A stretch of 64,000 bases of DNA from Terriglobia bacterium (GCA_020073665.1 JAIQEU010000004.1:372001-436000); one strand, 5' to 3'. Counted from the stretch's first letter, positions 1-9,806 are shown. A program made the numbers and translations. Notes: generated by a model from the sequence alone, not told the origin.

Positions 1-943
1 CACCGCTGTTGATGATTGCCTTGATGGCATAGTGTCCGTCCGCGGGATTGCCAATCGCCAGCGAGCGTGCAATGGTCGCCGGCTTCTGCGGTTCTATCTC
101 GGTGTTTCCAGCTTTTACCGCAGTCGAAATCGGAGAGCACCCCGTCGCCTGCGCCCCAAAGAACTTCACTGGCTTGGCATCCACCAGCCCAAGCTTCACC
201 AGTTCGTCGAACGCCTTCTTGATCTTGGTAATCAACGATCCACCCGCCATGGGGACGACAACGTTGTCAGGCAGCCGCCACCCGAGTTGTTCCGCGATCT
301 CGAAACCCACGGTCTTCGATCCCTCGGCGTAGTACGGCCGCAGGTTCACGTTGACGAATCCCCAGTTGCGTTCGTCAGCGATTTGCGAACACAGCCGGTT
401 CACCTGGTCGTAACTGCCCGCGATGCGCACCAACTTGGCTCCAAATATCTGCGTTCCCAAAATCTTCGCCGGCTCCAGATCGGCCGGGATAAAAATCACC
501 GCTTTGAACCGTTCCCGTGCCGCCTGTGCGGCCACCGAGTTGGCCAGGTTCCCGGTGGAAGAACAGGCCACGGTGTCGAATCCAAAGCTGCGCGCCTGGG
601 CCAGGGCCACCGCCACTACCCGGTCTTTGAAACTCAGGGTAGGGAGACAAACCGCATCGTTCTTGATGCAGAGTCTCTTAGCGCCTAGTTCTTTGGCTAA
701 GTGGGGCGCGCTCAGCAGCGGGGTGAAGCCTACCGGCAGGCTAGGATGGTAATTCGCCGGCAGAGGCAGCAACTCCGCGTAGCGCCACATGTTCGATGGG
801 CGTTGGGCAATTTGCTCGCGGGTAAGATGTACCGCCTCATAGTCATAACCGACTTCCAACGGAGAAAAGCAATCGTCACAAATCGAGCGAGGCACATTGC
901 CCCAGCTCTTGTGGCATTCCCGGCACCTCAGTTCGTATGTCAT
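1..943 (-). CDS. thrC: Threonine synthase, 3' end cut by window edge
   Basis: PLP-dependent last step of threonine synthesis (O-phosphohomoserine to threonine, cytoplasm). I translated this frame by hand because it runs off the window. The protein starts MTYELRCREC and has an N-terminal zinc-ribbon-like pair (C7, C10, C22, C25), then the PLP-lysine motif SFKDR, a CSSTGN segment and, near the edge, SLAIGNPADG, all typical of the family. About 314 residues are visible; the C-terminal part is missing. The start is ATG at 941-943. It lies 3 nt after a perfect hairpin (947-963) and downstream of a SAM-I-type riboswitch, so expression probably responds to SAM. Family assignment is secure; whether further methionine/threonine genes follow in the operon cannot be seen. 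Confidence 0.93.
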   Translation of the reverse strand, partial: MTYELRCRECHKSWGNVPRSICDDCFSPLEVGYDYEAVHLTREQIAQRPSNMWRYAELLPLPANYHPSLPVGFTPLLSAPHLAKELGAKRLCIKNDAVCLPTLSFKDRVVAVALAQARSFGFDTVACSSTGNLANSVAAQAARERFKAVIFIPADLEPAKILGTQIFGAKLVRIAGSYDQVNRLCSQIADERNWGFVNVNLRPYYAEGSKTVGFEIAEQLGWRLPDNVVVPMAGGSLITKIKKAFDELVKLGLVDAKPVKFFGAQATGCSPISTAVKAGNTEIEPQKPATIARSLAIGNPADGHYAIKAIINSG

Positions 944-946
944 CAG

Positions 947-963
947 CTACTCGTTCCGAGTAG
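947..963 (-). promoter_or_regulatory. Hairpin directly before the thrC start, possible expression platform
   Basis: On the minus strand CTACTCG-GAA-CGAGTAG forms a 7-bp perfect stem with a 3-nt loop, ending 3 nt before the thrC ATG. It covers the place where a ribosome binding site would sit. No U-run follows, so with the riboswitch upstream it suggests translational rather than termination control. The structure is seen; the role is inference. Confidence 0.5.
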
Positions 964-1040
964 CGGAAGGACGAGGCCTCTTCCCCCGGATAGAGTTGGG
1001 GAAATAGAGGTACGAGATGCTGGAAGTGCGGCACCCCGAA

Positions 1041-1152
1041 CTTCATGTCCCCCGTTTCCGGGCGAGAGTTGACACCAGGCGACCGGGATAGATGATCCCG
1101 ATCCGGTTGTCGTGGCTTCACCGGGCTCGTCCCTCAGCCACTCTGCATGAAA
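1041..1152 (-). promoter_or_regulatory. SAM-I (S-box) type riboswitch upstream of thrC
   Basis: Read on the minus strand, the core GCTGAGGGACGAGCCCGGTG followed by AAGCC and ACAACC matches the conserved S-box core. A 7-bp P1 pairs TTTCATG (1146-1152) with CATGAAG (1041-1047). The P4-like hairpin CCCG-GAAA-CGGG sits just inside the 3' side of P1, and the GGTGTCAACTCT segment matches the family's joining region. It lies about 100 nt before the thrC start. The aptamer class is recognised from consensus features; ligand binding and direction of control are inferred. Confidence 0.88.
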
Positions 1153-1332
1153 TTCAAGGTCTGCTCAAAAAGAGCAAACTTGGAGAAAGATAGTATCTGC
1201 AGCGGGCGGGTTCGTCAAGCCGGAGGAAGTGCAACCGTCCGCCGCGCGCAAGGCAGTATCACGCTTCCCCGCTGAAAATAAAACGCCCGGCACGTGGGTG
1301 CCGGGCTCACTCGAAGTTTGCGTTCTTCAGTC

Positions 1333-1749
1333 TTACGGGCAATACCATCTTTGCTGCCCGTAGTAATCGACCACCAACTGGCATCCCCGCACCGCCCGGT
1401 AATCCCAGTTGTTGATGGCATTGGAAGTCCGGTCAGAGTTGGCCGCGGACGAAGCATGGTAAGCATCCATCGACTGCTGCAGCCGCTGCATGGAAGCGCG
1501 CAGCGTGTCCGGAGTGACGCCGGTCGGAAGCGACGGACCGGTGTAGCCCATCCGGCGCAGGCGCAGCATGTAGTTGTAGTACGCCATCGCGGTCGCATGG
1601 GCGGTGTAATCGCCCTGCCGTTGCAGTTGCAGCTGTGAGCGCATTGCCCAACTCATATCCATGTTGGGCATCTGGGCGGCGGCGTTGGTCGGCGTCAGAG
1701 CGGCCATCAGGCCCAGGGCGAAGATCAGGGTTAGCAGGTGCTTTTTCAT
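1333..1749 (-). CDS. Small secreted protein of unknown function
   Basis: 138 aa. The N-terminus (MKKHLLTLIFALGLMAAL, then ...TNAAAQ) is a clear signal peptide with an Ala-rich cleavage region. The mature part is Met/Tyr/Gln-rich with no motif I recognise, and has a Cys near residue 129 and a C-terminal WYCP. A purine-rich GAGGAGGAAAT precedes the ATG. It stands alone between thrC and ddl, and is probably periplasmic or exported. I do not assign a function. Confidence 0.75.
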   Translation of the reverse strand: MKKHLLTLIFALGLMAALTPTNAAAQMPNMDMSWAMRSQLQLQRQGDYTAHATAMAYYNYMLRLRRMGYTGPSLPTGVTPDTLRASMQRLQQSMDAYHASSAANSDRTSNAINNWDYRAVRGCQLVVDYYGQQRWYCP

Positions 1750-1951
1750 ATTTCCTCCTCAGTCAGGAGCGGCGCTTGATTTTCGGGTGGGCCCGATTGC
1801 CCGCTCTGATATCCATGGCGAGAAACCTCCGCCCCAGGGCTCACGGATCGGTGAAAAAAGCGATTGCCCCCGAAAATTTTCGTGCGGCAAAGTTTGACGG
1901 GCTGCCGAGAAGAGGCTTTCCCGGGTTCCAGATCAGCCATCAGCCAAGTCC

Positions 1952-3151
1952 CTACCGGCTGTACTGGTTCTTCATCTTCTCTTCGTGCCGCTCCAGCCCC
2001 AGCTGGATGAGCCGTTCAATCAGGTCGGAATATTTCAGCCCTGAGGCCGCCCACAGCTTGGGATACATGCTGATGGCGGTAAAACCGGGCATAGTGTTGA
2101 TTTCGTTCACGTAGATCTTCCGCGTCTTCGGCTCCATCAGGAAGTCCACGCGGGCCAACCCGGAGCAGTCCACGGCCTGGAAGGCGCCGACTGCCAGTTG
2201 CTGCACCTTCTTGGTCTCAGACTTGGTCAGCTTCGCTGGGATGATCAGTTCTGAACCTTCGTCCAGATACTTGGCGGTGTAGTCGTAGAACTCCTTGCCG
2301 GGGACGATCTCTCCCGGCACCGAGGCCTCGGGCCGGTCGTTCCCCAGCACCGAGCATTCAATCTCGCGGGCCTTCTGTTTCTTTCCGCCCACACCCTGCT
2401 CGATCACGATTTTGCGGTCGAATTTTGCCGCTTCGTAAATTGCCGGGCCCAGCTCTTTGCTGTTGTGCGCCTTGGAAATTCCGACCGAAGATCCCAGGTT
2501 GGCGGGTTTCACGAACACCGGGTACTTCAACGCTTTCTCCACCCGCTTTTCGGATTTCTTCGGTTCGCTTTCCCATTCGCCGCGCAGGATGGTCACGTGC
2601 TTCACGATCGGCAGCCCAGCGGCGCGGAACAGCGACTTCATGATGTCTTTGTCCATGCCGGCAGCCGAACCCAACACGCCCGCACCCACGTATGGAATGT
2701 CCGCCAGTTCGAGCAGGCCTTGGATGGTCCCGTCTTCGCCAAACGTCCCGTGCAGCACGGGGAAGATGACGTCCACGTTGATGGCGCGATCGGCGGCCCG
2801 GCGGGTCAGCGAGGCGCTGCCGGCGTCGGTGTGGAATGGAGCCATGGCCCCGGCGGATTTGGGTTCGGGCGGCACGATGACCGCTTCGCCTTTGGCCAGA
2901 AGCGCGGCGCCCGGAGTGGCCTCGGGATCACCGGCGCGCAGATGGCGTTCCTCATGCTCGACCGGCTTGCCTTGCAGCAGTCGTTCCGCGTCCGCCGCCG
3001 TCAGCCAGTGCCCTTCCTTGGTGATGCCGATCGGGACCACCTCGAACTTGTCTTTGTCGATGGCATTAAACACTGATGCCGCCGAGAGCAGCGAAACCTC
3101 GTGCTCTCCGCTGCGCCCGCCAAACAGGATTCCGACACGAAGTTTTTTCAT
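1952..3151 (-). CDS. ddl: D-alanine--D-alanine ligase
   Basis: ATP-grasp enzyme making the D-Ala-D-Ala dipeptide for peptidoglycan, cytoplasmic. The N-terminal motif [19 protein letters not shown] is diagnostic. The ATP-grasp core includes [14 protein letters not shown], and the C-terminal metal/substrate motif is [12 protein letters not shown]. At 399 aa it is slightly longer than most Ddl proteins; an insertion around residues 75-115 (a [13 protein letters not shown] segment) accounts for this. Monocistronic on the minus strand, with about 500 bp of noncoding DNA upstream. Confidence 0.96.
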   Translation of the reverse strand: MKKLRVGILFGGRSGEHEVSLLSAASVFNAIDKDKFEVVPIGITKEGHWLTAADAERLLQGKPVEHEERHLRAGDPEATPGAALLAKGEAVIVPPEPKSAGAMAPFHTDAGSASLTRRAADRAINVDVIFPVLHGTFGEDGTIQGLLELADIPYVGAGVLGSAAGMDKDIMKSLFRAAGLPIVKHVTILRGEWESEPKKSEKRVEKALKYPVFVKPANLGSSVGISKAHNSKELGPAIYEAAKFDRKIVIEQGVGGKKQKAREIECSVLGNDRPEASVPGEIVPGKEFYDYTAKYLDEGSELIIPAKLTKSETKKVQQLAVGAFQAVDCSGLARVDFLMEPKTRKIYVNEINTMPGFTAISMYPKLWAASGLKYSDLIERLIQLGLERHEEKMKNQYSR

Positions 3152-3413
3152 GATCCTTCAGTGTGATAGGACGCGGCTCTGCCGTCAATTGTCAAGGATG
3201 ACCGTTTGGGTTCGCTCCGCGACAATCACCCTACCCTGGCACCAGATACGCCAGCGGCGAAGTGCGGGTTCTGTCAGATATTTCGTTGCGGCATGATGGT
3301 TTTTCCCGGGCGTTTACGCATTGCGTAGTGAAAGCAGGTTTAGGGGACTGGGGAGGAGCCGGACCTTCTGGTGCAGGATGCTCCTATGCGATGAAAACAC
3401 CCCGCTAATTGGG

Positions 3414-3442
3414 TTGACAGGCATCGCATCTCGGAGTACCCT
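3414..3442 (+). promoter_or_regulatory. Candidate sigma-70-like promoter for the repeat protein
   Basis: A perfect TTGACA (3414-3419) is followed after 17 nt by TACCCT (3437-3442). Transcription from here would give a leader of about 220 nt before the GTG start at 3669. The -10 match is weak, so this is a candidate only. Confidence 0.3.
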
Positions 3443-3551
3443 CGCCAACGCTTCAGGTAGGGGTTCACCTCGGTAAGTTGGGGTAACCGGAGTTTCCGTT
3501 TGGCGCAAGGCGACGCCAGACTCTCCCCGGGAACGACCTGCAAGTCCTACG

Positions 3552-3600
3552 CCGGGCAAGCGTGCCCGGGAATCTGATTCAACCCAGAGGTGGTCCTCTG
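3552..3600 (+). other. Consecutive hairpins in the leader of the repeat-protein gene
   Basis: In the 517-nt gap 3152-3668 there is no gene I can support. The + strand has two good hairpins: CCGGGCA-AGCG-TGCCCGG (3552-3569) and CAGAGG-TGGT-CCTCTG (3585-3600), with a weak GAAT/ATTC stem between them. No U-run follows, so they are not simple terminators. I compared the region with c-di-GMP-I consensus elements and could not make it fit. Confidence 0.4.
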
Positions 3601-3668
3601 TATCGAGGGAGACGTCTGTTTCCCCGTCCATGGATCACGCGCAACGGTTCTGATGAGGAGGAGGCCGC

Positions 3669-5510
3669 GTGAATTGGAACAAGGGGAGTGAGAACATCCT
3701 GCCGAAGTGGTTGGTTTTGGTAGTCGTGCTAACGCTCTCGACACTCGTATTGGCCCAGAAGCCCCGAGGAGGTTCGCCACCCCCTGCACCCCATGCGAGT
3801 GCTCCCCGGCCTGCGGCGCCCAGCGCACCGCATCCCGGCAATCCGCCTAACCAGTCTCACGGCGCCAATACTGCGCACGGTGCCAACCCCGCTGGCGGAG
3901 GCAATGCAGCGCATGGAGCCAATACCGCGCACGGCGCCAATGCGGCTGGTGGAGCTAACGCGGCGCATGGTGGCACTAACACCGCCCACGGCACCAACTC
4001 GATGGGTGGAGCCAACACGGCCCATGGTGGCACCAACACAGCCCACGGCGCCAACGCGGCTGGCGGAGCCAACGCAGCTCATGGTGGCACTAACGCCGCC
4101 CATGGCGCCAACGCTCACGGCACCAACGCGGCTGGTGGAGCGAACGCGGCCCATGGCGGCAACGCCGCTCACGGGGCGGCTAACACTGCCCATGAGACCC
4201 ATACCAACGGACCGAACAACGCTCACGGGGCAAACGGCGGTCACACGGCCATGGCAGCCCGCCGAGGCCCGCCCACCACCACCCGGCAAATTACCAGCCG
4301 GTCGGGTGCGAAGCTTCAGGCTAGCTATCGCGGCGGCCATGTGCGCACCATCGAGGCCCACAATATGAGGATCGAGCATGGCCTGCGCGGAGAGCGGCGA
4401 ATCGTGGCCGAGCACAACGGGCGCCGCGTGGTGTGCGTAGGAGGCCGGCGGGGCTACATGGAGCGTCCCTACTTTAATCGTGGTGGTCGCGCATATGTCC
4501 AGCGCACCTACTACTACGGCGGACGACCCTACGCCTATGCCTATCGCACCTACTACTACGGCGGTAGACCCTACTACGGATACGCACCCGCCTACTATTA
4601 CCGGCCCGCCTACTACGGCTGGGCGTACAACCCGTGGCCTCAACCCGTTTACTACAACTGGGGCTACTACAATCAACCGTGGTACGGCTATTCCAACCCT
4701 TACTATCAGCCGTATCCGTCGTATCCCACCGCTTCTTCATGGCTGACCGATTACATTACCGCTGAAAACTTGAAAACTGCGTACGAGGCGACGCACGGTG
4801 CTCATTCCGTCCTGCCCGATTCCCTGAAATTTGCCCAGCCTGAGGATGGGAATTGGCTCTCCGCCAAGGACCTGGATTTGGCCTACGAAGGCCGCCTCGG
4901 CGGCGGTTCCGACAAGACTGCGGGCAAGACGGCGCAACCTGCGCTAACTCCAGAGGTGAAACAAGAACTGGGCGATGAAGTGAAACAGGAGATTGCCGAC
5001 GAGAAAACCGCCGCTGAAACCACGGCGACGACCACCGCTGCCAAAGGCGATGAAGCGCCACCGGCCATGGATCCCAAGCGGCGTATCTTCGTGGTGTCCA
5101 GCACTCTGGACGTCACCGACGCCGCTGGCAAAGAGTGCCAACTAAGCCCTGGTGACGTGATTAAACGCACCGGCGACAGTGCCGACGAAGACAACAACGT
5201 GGCTGTCTTGGTAAGGGCCAGCCAGAAAGACGACTGCGCGGCCGGAACGGAAACTGCCGTCGACGCCAGCGACTTGCAGGAGATGCACAACCATCTCCGC
5301 GAAATGCTGGATAGAGGACTAAAGGAACTGGCCGACAATTCCGGCAAGAATGGCATGCCGAAAGCTCCCGATACCAGCACCACGGGCGGTGAAGTTCCTC
5401 CACCCGCACCGGACTCCAATGTCGACTCTGAACTGCAGCAGGCCCAGAAGGATGCTGACCAGACCGAAGCCGATGTCCCGAAGGATGACACGGGCGGAGG
5501 CAGCAACTAG
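3669..5510 (+). CDS. Secreted His-Gly-Ala-Asn repeat protein with Tyr-rich segment
   Basis: 613 aa, GTG start chosen because a strong AGGAGG lies 7 nt upstream. Residues 1-29 are a signal peptide ending LVLAQ. Residues about 64-192 are a degenerate tandem array of units such as GANTAHG and GGTNAAHG. Residues 264-352 are very rich in Tyr, Arg, Gly and Pro (RTYYYGGRPY is nearly duplicated). The C-terminal 260 residues are more ordinary in composition and end in an acidic, Pro/Gly tail. It is probably exported, and the His-rich array could bind metal or polymer, but that is inference. I recognise no catalytic domain. The repeat array makes the opposite strand spuriously open over 900 bases. Confidence 0.85.
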   Translation: MNWNKGSENILPKWLVLVVVLTLSTLVLAQKPRGGSPPPAPHASAPRPAAPSAPHPGNPPNQSHGANTAHGANPAGGGNAAHGANTAHGANAAGGANAAHGGTNTAHGTNSMGGANTAHGGTNTAHGANAAGGANAAHGGTNAAHGANAHGTNAAGGANAAHGGNAAHGAANTAHETHTNGPNNAHGANGGHTAMAARRGPPTTTRQITSRSGAKLQASYRGGHVRTIEAHNMRIEHGLRGERRIVAEHNGRRVVCVGGRRGYMERPYFNRGGRAYVQRTYYYGGRPYAYAYRTYYYGGRPYYGYAPAYYYRPAYYGWAYNPWPQPVYYNWGYYNQPWYGYSNPYYQPYPSYPTASSWLTDYITAENLKTAYEATHGAHSVLPDSLKFAQPEDGNWLSAKDLDLAYEGRLGGGSDKTAGKTAQPALTPEVKQELGDEVKQEIADEKTAAETTATTTAAKGDEAPPAMDPKRRIFVVSSTLDVTDAAGKECQLSPGDVIKRTGDSADEDNNVAVLVRASQKDDCAAGTETAVDASDLQEMHNHLREMLDRGLKELADNSGKNGMPKAPDTSTTGGEVPPPAPDSNVDSELQQAQKDADQTEADVPKDDTGGGSN

Positions 5511-5678
5511 ATCGGAAGGTTGCGTTTCTCAGACGCGGGCCATCCCATGCAAGCAGACAGGAGGGATCGCCGGACGACCTGGGTGATCCTTCCGCTGCTT
5601 GCCGGAACAGCAGTTCAGCAAGCGCGCTTTAACGTCAGACTGGGCCGAAGACCGAACCTTCACAGGAGGATTTCACAC

Positions 5679-6500
5679 ATGCGGCGGAATCTTGGAATCA
5701 TCGTTGCAGTTGCCGCTTGGGCTCTTTTCGCGATCGCGCCAGTTTTGGCAGTAGCCCAAGGCGCTCCCACTGTTTCACTCGACGACCAACTCAAGGCGCA
5801 ATATACGATGGTAAAGATGGGCGCCGACTCCAGCGGACCTGCGGTGGTCGAGGCGGGTACCATCCTGGCTATCCAGAAGGGTGGAATCCTTGGCGTCCCG
5901 TACGGCGACGTTACGCTCGCCCCGACCAAGTATCAGGACGGGACGATGCATACTCCGAATAACTTGATGATGAAGGGTCTGGGTTCGATGTTCAAAAAGG
6001 CCAATCTCAAGCAGGAACAGACTACCCGCTTGTTCCAGGTTGGCGAGAAGGTCTATCCCTCGCGAATTGCGGTCGATGTTCCCAAGGACAAAGTGACGAT
6101 GGACATCATCGCCTGCGATGCCTGCAATAACGTCAACCCGACCACGTTCTACAAGTCGGAGGTTGTGTTCCAGTTTGCCAAGGGTTATCTGGCCACCGCC
6201 AGCGTCCCGCAAGTGGAAGACACCATCGCGCAGGTCTTTACCATCGATAACGGCGACGATTCGCAGCAGAGTGGCAACAATGCCCAAGGGGGAAACCAGC
6301 AAGGTGGAGGACAACAGGAACAGCAGCAGCAGCAGCCACAGGCTGAACCCCAAACCATCCAGTTAGGACAGTCGATAGATGACGTACAGAATGCGCTCGG
6401 TAAGCCGGAAAAGATCGTCAACCTCGGAGCCAAGCAGATTTACGTTTACAAGGACCTTAAGATTACGTTCGTGAAGGGGAAGGTCACGGACGTGCAGTAG
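5679..6500 (+). CDS. Secreted protein with SmpA/OmlA-like C-terminal motif
   Basis: 273 aa from the ATG at 5679, chosen because AGGAGG (5664-5669) is well spaced and the protein then opens with a proper signal peptide (MRRNLGIIVAVAAWALFAI...VAQG). Upstream in-frame codons lack these. Residues about 195-222 are a Gln/Gly-rich linker. The end has IQLGQSIDDVQNALGKPEKI followed by a lysine- and valine-rich strand pair, resembling the SmpA/OmlA-type fold (short helix, GxP, beta hairpin). It follows the repeat protein by about 170 bp on the same strand and may be co-expressed. Function unknown. Confidence 0.82.
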   Translation: MRRNLGIIVAVAAWALFAIAPVLAVAQGAPTVSLDDQLKAQYTMVKMGADSSGPAVVEAGTILAIQKGGILGVPYGDVTLAPTKYQDGTMHTPNNLMMKGLGSMFKKANLKQEQTTRLFQVGEKVYPSRIAVDVPKDKVTMDIIACDACNNVNPTTFYKSEVVFQFAKGYLATASVPQVEDTIAQVFTIDNGDDSQQSGNNAQGGNQQGGGQQEQQQQQPQAEPQTIQLGQSIDDVQNALGKPEKIVNLGAKQIYVYKDLKITFVKGKVTDVQ

Positions 6501-6541
6501 AGCTTCTATCGAAGTGAGTCCCGTCGCCGGGATGGCGAGAC

Positions 6542-7483
6542 CTAAAGAATCTTCTTGCCGAAGGCTGACAGCGTCAATTCCACCGCCAGGTCCGCGGTCT
6601 GGTTGTGCTCGTCGATGACCGGATTCACCTCCACGATCTCGTAGCTCAACATGCGGCCGTGGTCGGCGATGATCTCCATCGCCAGGTGTCCCTCGCGATA
6701 CGTCGCCCCACCCCACACCGGAGTGCCGACGCCGGGCGCATCTTCGGGATCAATCCAGTCCATGTCGAGCGAGACGTGATAGCCGGCGGTACCGCGTCCG
6801 GCCATGCGCAGGGCTTCTTCCATCACCGCGCGCATACCGCGTTCGTCAATGTCGCGCATAGTGAAGACTTCCACCCCAGCTTTGCGGATGTTCTCTTTCT
6901 CGTGGGCATCGACGTCGCGGATGCCGACCAGCACACAGTTCTCTGCCCTGATTTTGGGGGAGAAATCGTAGATGTTTCCCAGTTCGCTCGGCCCCAATCC
7001 CATGATGGCCGCGAGCGGCATGCCGTGCACGTTGCCGCTCGGCGAAGTGTCGGGGGTATTGATGTCGCTGTGCGCATCGATCCAGAGCAGGCCGATTTTC
7101 TGCTCTTGCCGGCGATAGAACTCCGCCACCCCTGAGACCGTTCCAGCCGCAACCGAGTGGTCGCCGCCGAGCACGATGGGAAACTTCCCCGCCTCCAGAG
7201 TTTTGATTACCAGGTCAGCGTGCTTGGTACAGGTCGCGGTGATTTCTTTCAGATACTTGGCATTGGCCGCGCCTTCCTTTTTCTGTTCGGGGAGTGCCAC
7301 CGATATGTTGCCGGCGTCTTCCACCTGGTGCCCGAGCGCCTCCAGGCGCGCCTCCAATCCAGCCACGCGTACCGCCGATGGCCCCATGTCAACGCCTCGG
7401 CGGGACTGCCCCAGGTCAAGCGGCACACCGATCACCCGGATCCTCTTGGGAACAATGCTGGAAAAAGATGCTGATGTAGGCAT
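6542..7483 (-). CDS. rocF: Arginase (ureohydrolase family)
   Basis: Hydrolyses arginine to ornithine and urea with a binuclear Mn centre. The metal-binding motifs are all present: GGDHS, DAHSDIN with a following GNVHGMPL, and SLDMDWIDP near the C-terminal third. 313 aa is normal length. It follows asnS on the minus strand with a palindromic repeat in the gap. The N-terminal [20 protein letters not shown] favours arginase over agmatinase. Confidence 0.93.
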   Translation of the reverse strand: MPTSASFSSIVPKRIRVIGVPLDLGQSRRGVDMGPSAVRVAGLEARLEALGHQVEDAGNISVALPEQKKEGAANAKYLKEITATCTKHADLVIKTLEAGKFPIVLGGDHSVAAGTVSGVAEFYRRQEQKIGLLWIDAHSDINTPDTSPSGNVHGMPLAAIMGLGPSELGNIYDFSPKIRAENCVLVGIRDVDAHEKENIRKAGVEVFTMRDIDERGMRAVMEEALRMAGRGTAGYHVSLDMDWIDPEDAPGVGTPVWGGATYREGHLAMEIIADHGRMLSYEIVEVNPVIDEHNQTADLAVELTLSAFGKKIL

Positions 7484-7506
7484 AGTTATTGACTCATTCT
7501 GCTATG

Positions 7507-7552
7507 GAATCATTGAGTCATTGAAAACAATGGCCCGATGACTCAATGATTC
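7507..7552. repeat. Palindromic intergenic repeat, element A
   Basis: A 15-bp perfect inverted repeat (GAATCATTGAGTCAT at 7507-7521 and its complement at 7538-7552, 16-nt loop) fills the asnS-rocF gap. The flanks repeat the same word (TGACTCATT, CAATCGCTCAAT). It shares its AT-rich, short-period TCAAT/ATTGA style with the elements at 8912-8993 and 12216-12301, though the words differ. Confidence 0.7.
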
Positions 7553-7570
7553 AATCGCTCAATCTCGTTT

Positions 7571-8896
7571 CTACGGGTACAACCGGTGCAGCATCCTGGG
7601 GAACGGAATGGTCTCGCGCACGTGTTCCAGACCGCAGATCCACGCCACTGCCCGCTCAATGCCCATACCGAATCCGGCGTGGGGCACGCTGCCGAATTTC
7701 CGTAAATCCAGGTACCACTTGAAAGCTTCCTCGGGCAGGCCGTGCTCGTGAATGCGTTGCAGCAGCAGATCGTGGGAGGCCATACGCTGTGAGCCTCCGA
7801 TGATCTCGCCGTAGCCTTCGGGCGCCAGCACATCCACGCACAGCGCCAGGTCCGCACGTTGCGGATCAGGCTCCATGTAGAACGCCTTTACCTTGGCGGG
7901 ATAGCGGTGCACCATGACGGGCTTGTCGAACTGCGATGAAATGTACGTTTCGTCGGGCGAACCCAGGTCCCCGCCCCACTCGAAGTTATTTTCCAGCGCG
8001 CCCTTGGCGTGGCCTTCCTGCAACATCTCTACGGCATCGTCGTAGGTGATGCGCGGGAACGGGGCTTCAATCTTCTCCAGCTTGGCAACATCGCGGCCAA
8101 TGATCTGCAAATCGGCGCGGCGTTTCTCCAGACAGCGCTTCACCAGGAAACTGATGAGCCCTTCCGCCAGTTCCATGACGTCATCGAGCTGGCCGTAGGC
8201 CACTTCCGGCTCGACCATCCAGAACTCGGTCAGGTGCCGGCGGGTCTTGGATTTTTCCGCGCGGAAGGTCGGCCCGAACGAATACACCTTGCCCAGCGCC
8301 ATGGCCGTGGCTTCGATGTAGAGCTGGCCGGACTGGGTGAGGTAGGCCTGCTCGTCAAAGTAGTCGACCGGAAACAGAGTGGTCGTGCCTTCGCACGCGG
8401 CCGGAGTGAGGATGGGCGGATCGGTAAGAGTGAAGCCGCGCTCATCGAAGAAGTCGCGCGCGGCTTTGATGATCTCGGCCCGCACTCGCAGGATGGATGC
8501 CTGCCGCGGCGACCGCACCCAGAGGTGCCGGTGCTCCATCAGGAAGTCAACGCCGTGCTCTTTCGGAGTGATGGGATAGGGATCGTTCTCAGCCACGCGC
8601 TGGACGACTTCCACGCTGCTGACGTCGAGTTCGTAACCTCCCGGTGCGCGCTTGTCGGCCCGGACTTTGCCCTCGACGATCACGCTCGATTCCTGCGTCA
8701 AGGTCTTGATCGCGTCGAAAACTTCAGGAGAGACGGCGTTCTTCGGCACCACGCCCTGGATCTGGCCGCTGCCGTCGCGAAAGATGGGGAACAGCAACTT
8801 CCCGCTCTCGCGCAGGTTATAGAGCCAGCCGCGGATGGTGACCGTCTGGCCTTCGTGTTTTCCGATTTCGGCAATCGTGGTGACAGGTGAGGGCAT
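7571..8896 (-). CDS. asnS: Asparaginyl-tRNA synthetase
   Basis: Class IIb aminoacyl-tRNA synthetase charging tRNA-Asn. The N-terminal OB-fold ([18 protein letters not shown]) binds the anticodon. Motif 2 is [15 protein letters not shown] and motif 3 is [15 protein letters not shown], with the Asn-specific arrangement. 441 aa from the ATG at 8894-8896. A longer in-frame start 33 bases upstream would add residues encoded by a repeat element, so I prefer the shorter form. A palindromic repeat lies at each end of the gene. Confidence 0.95.
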   Translation of the reverse strand: MPSPVTTIAEIGKHEGQTVTIRGWLYNLRESGKLLFPIFRDGSGQIQGVVPKNAVSPEVFDAIKTLTQESSVIVEGKVRADKRAPGGYELDVSSVEVVQRVAENDPYPITPKEHGVDFLMEHRHLWVRSPRQASILRVRAEIIKAARDFFDERGFTLTDPPILTPAACEGTTTLFPVDYFDEQAYLTQSGQLYIEATAMALGKVYSFGPTFRAEKSKTRRHLTEFWMVEPEVAYGQLDDVMELAEGLISFLVKRCLEKRRADLQIIGRDVAKLEKIEAPFPRITYDDAVEMLQEGHAKGALENNFEWGGDLGSPDETYISSQFDKPVMVHRYPAKVKAFYMEPDPQRADLALCVDVLAPEGYGEIIGGSQRMASHDLLLQRIHEHGLPEEAFKWYLDLRKFGSVPHAGFGMGIERAVAWICGLEHVRETIPFPRMLHRLYP

Positions 8897-8911
8897 AATT
8901 CTTGATTTGGC

Positions 8912-8993
8912 AATTGTGTAATCGGGCAATTCGGAAACCCAGCTGCCGCGATTCTTAAATTACCCAATTACAAAATCACTCAATTACACAATT
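8912..8993. repeat. Palindromic intergenic repeat, element B
   Basis: The whole asnS upstream gap is an inverted repeat. Outer arms AATTGTGTAAT (8912-8922) and ATTACACAATT (8983-8993) are perfect. An inner arm GTAATCGGGCAATT pairs imperfectly with AATTACCCAATTAC. The right side is built of near-tandem units CAATTACAAAATCACT / CAATTACACAATTC. It resembles element C at 12216-12301. Confidence 0.7.
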
Positions 8994-8996
8994 CCT

Positions 8997-9806
8997 TTAC
9001 GCCGTTTCCAGCTTCGCAAACGCCTCCGGCATCTTCTCGCCGACATTGCTCTTTTCGTCCCCCTCAATCTCCAGCAGCAGGGGTGGCGTATGCGGGGCGG
9101 TGCGCAGCAATTCCATGGCCTGTTTCCAATCGATGTTGCCCTTACCCGGCCACAGATGCGTATCGCGGTCGTGGGCGTTGTCATGGATGTGGGTAGAGTG
9201 TATGTGGTCCTTCACGATTTCAAACGCCTGCGACACAGCGCTCATCAGGTGCGCATGTCCCACGTCAAAGCACACTCCCACATCGTCGAAGTGCGAGGAG
9301 TGAATGAACTCCACCAGTCGGTCGGGAGTAGCCAGCTCGTTGGGGATGTTTTCCAGCAGGATGCGCACCCCCAAAGGCCGGGCAAACGCTCGCAGATGCT
9401 CGATGGAGGTCATCGCCGCTTCGAACTTTCTCTCATCGAACGACTCCCCGGCGACCCCGATATGCTGGACCAGGAAGCGGAATGGAATCTGTTCCGCAAT
9501 CTCGAGCGCACGCTTGATCTCGTCCATGGCCTCGACCCGCTGGGCGCGGTCCGTGGAAGCCACATTCACCGGCATAGCCCCGGCCCGGCCCATTTCGTAA
9601 TCGGCATACATGGGCGAATGCACCGAGTTCAGCGTGGCCGTGCCGTTGCGGAACCAGTCGGCGATTTCGCGCACGTGTTGCTTGCGGTTGGCATAGTCGA
9701 GGTGCTGGCGCGCGGCAAAGATCTCGATCGCCTGGGCCCCGCCCCGGACCAGCCCGTCGAGCAGCCCAGGGTGCAGCCGCTCTTTCACGTACACATAGGT
9801 GGACAT
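8997..9806 (-). CDS. Sugar phosphate isomerase/epimerase-like TIM-barrel protein
   Basis: 269 aa from MSTYVYVKE; an ATG four codons earlier is also possible. Residues typical of the xylose-isomerase-like (AP endonuclease 2) barrel are seen: LNSVHSPMY early, RILLENIPNELATP mid, GVCFDVGHAHL, and STHIHDNAHDRDTHLWPGKG with the metal-binding His/Asp. The substrate is unknown. It stands between asnS and ggt on the minus strand. Family assignment is good; specific reaction is not claimed. Confidence 0.85.
   Translation of the reverse strand: MSTYVYVKERLHPGLLDGLVRGGAQAIEIFAARQHLDYANRKQHVREIADWFRNGTATLNSVHSPMYADYEMGRAGAMPVNVASTDRAQRVEAMDEIKRALEIAEQIPFRFLVQHIGVAGESFDERKFEAAMTSIEHLRAFARPLGVRILLENIPNELATPDRLVEFIHSSHFDDVGVCFDVGHAHLMSAVSQAFEIVKDHIHSTHIHDNAHDRDTHLWPGKGNIDWKQAMELLRTAPHTPPLLLEIEGDEKSNVGEKMPEAFAKLETA

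Noticed and set aside
3460-3580. Possible c-di-GMP-I (GEMM) riboswitch in the leader of the repeat-protein gene
   Set aside because: GGTAAG/GGTAACC and GGCGCAAGGC resemble its pieces but are in the wrong order, and the GACGCAAAGC core is absent.
3729-4676. Long open frame on the minus strand opposite the repeat protein
   Set aside because: It mirrors the repetitive codons of the plus-strand gene, with no SD and unnatural composition.
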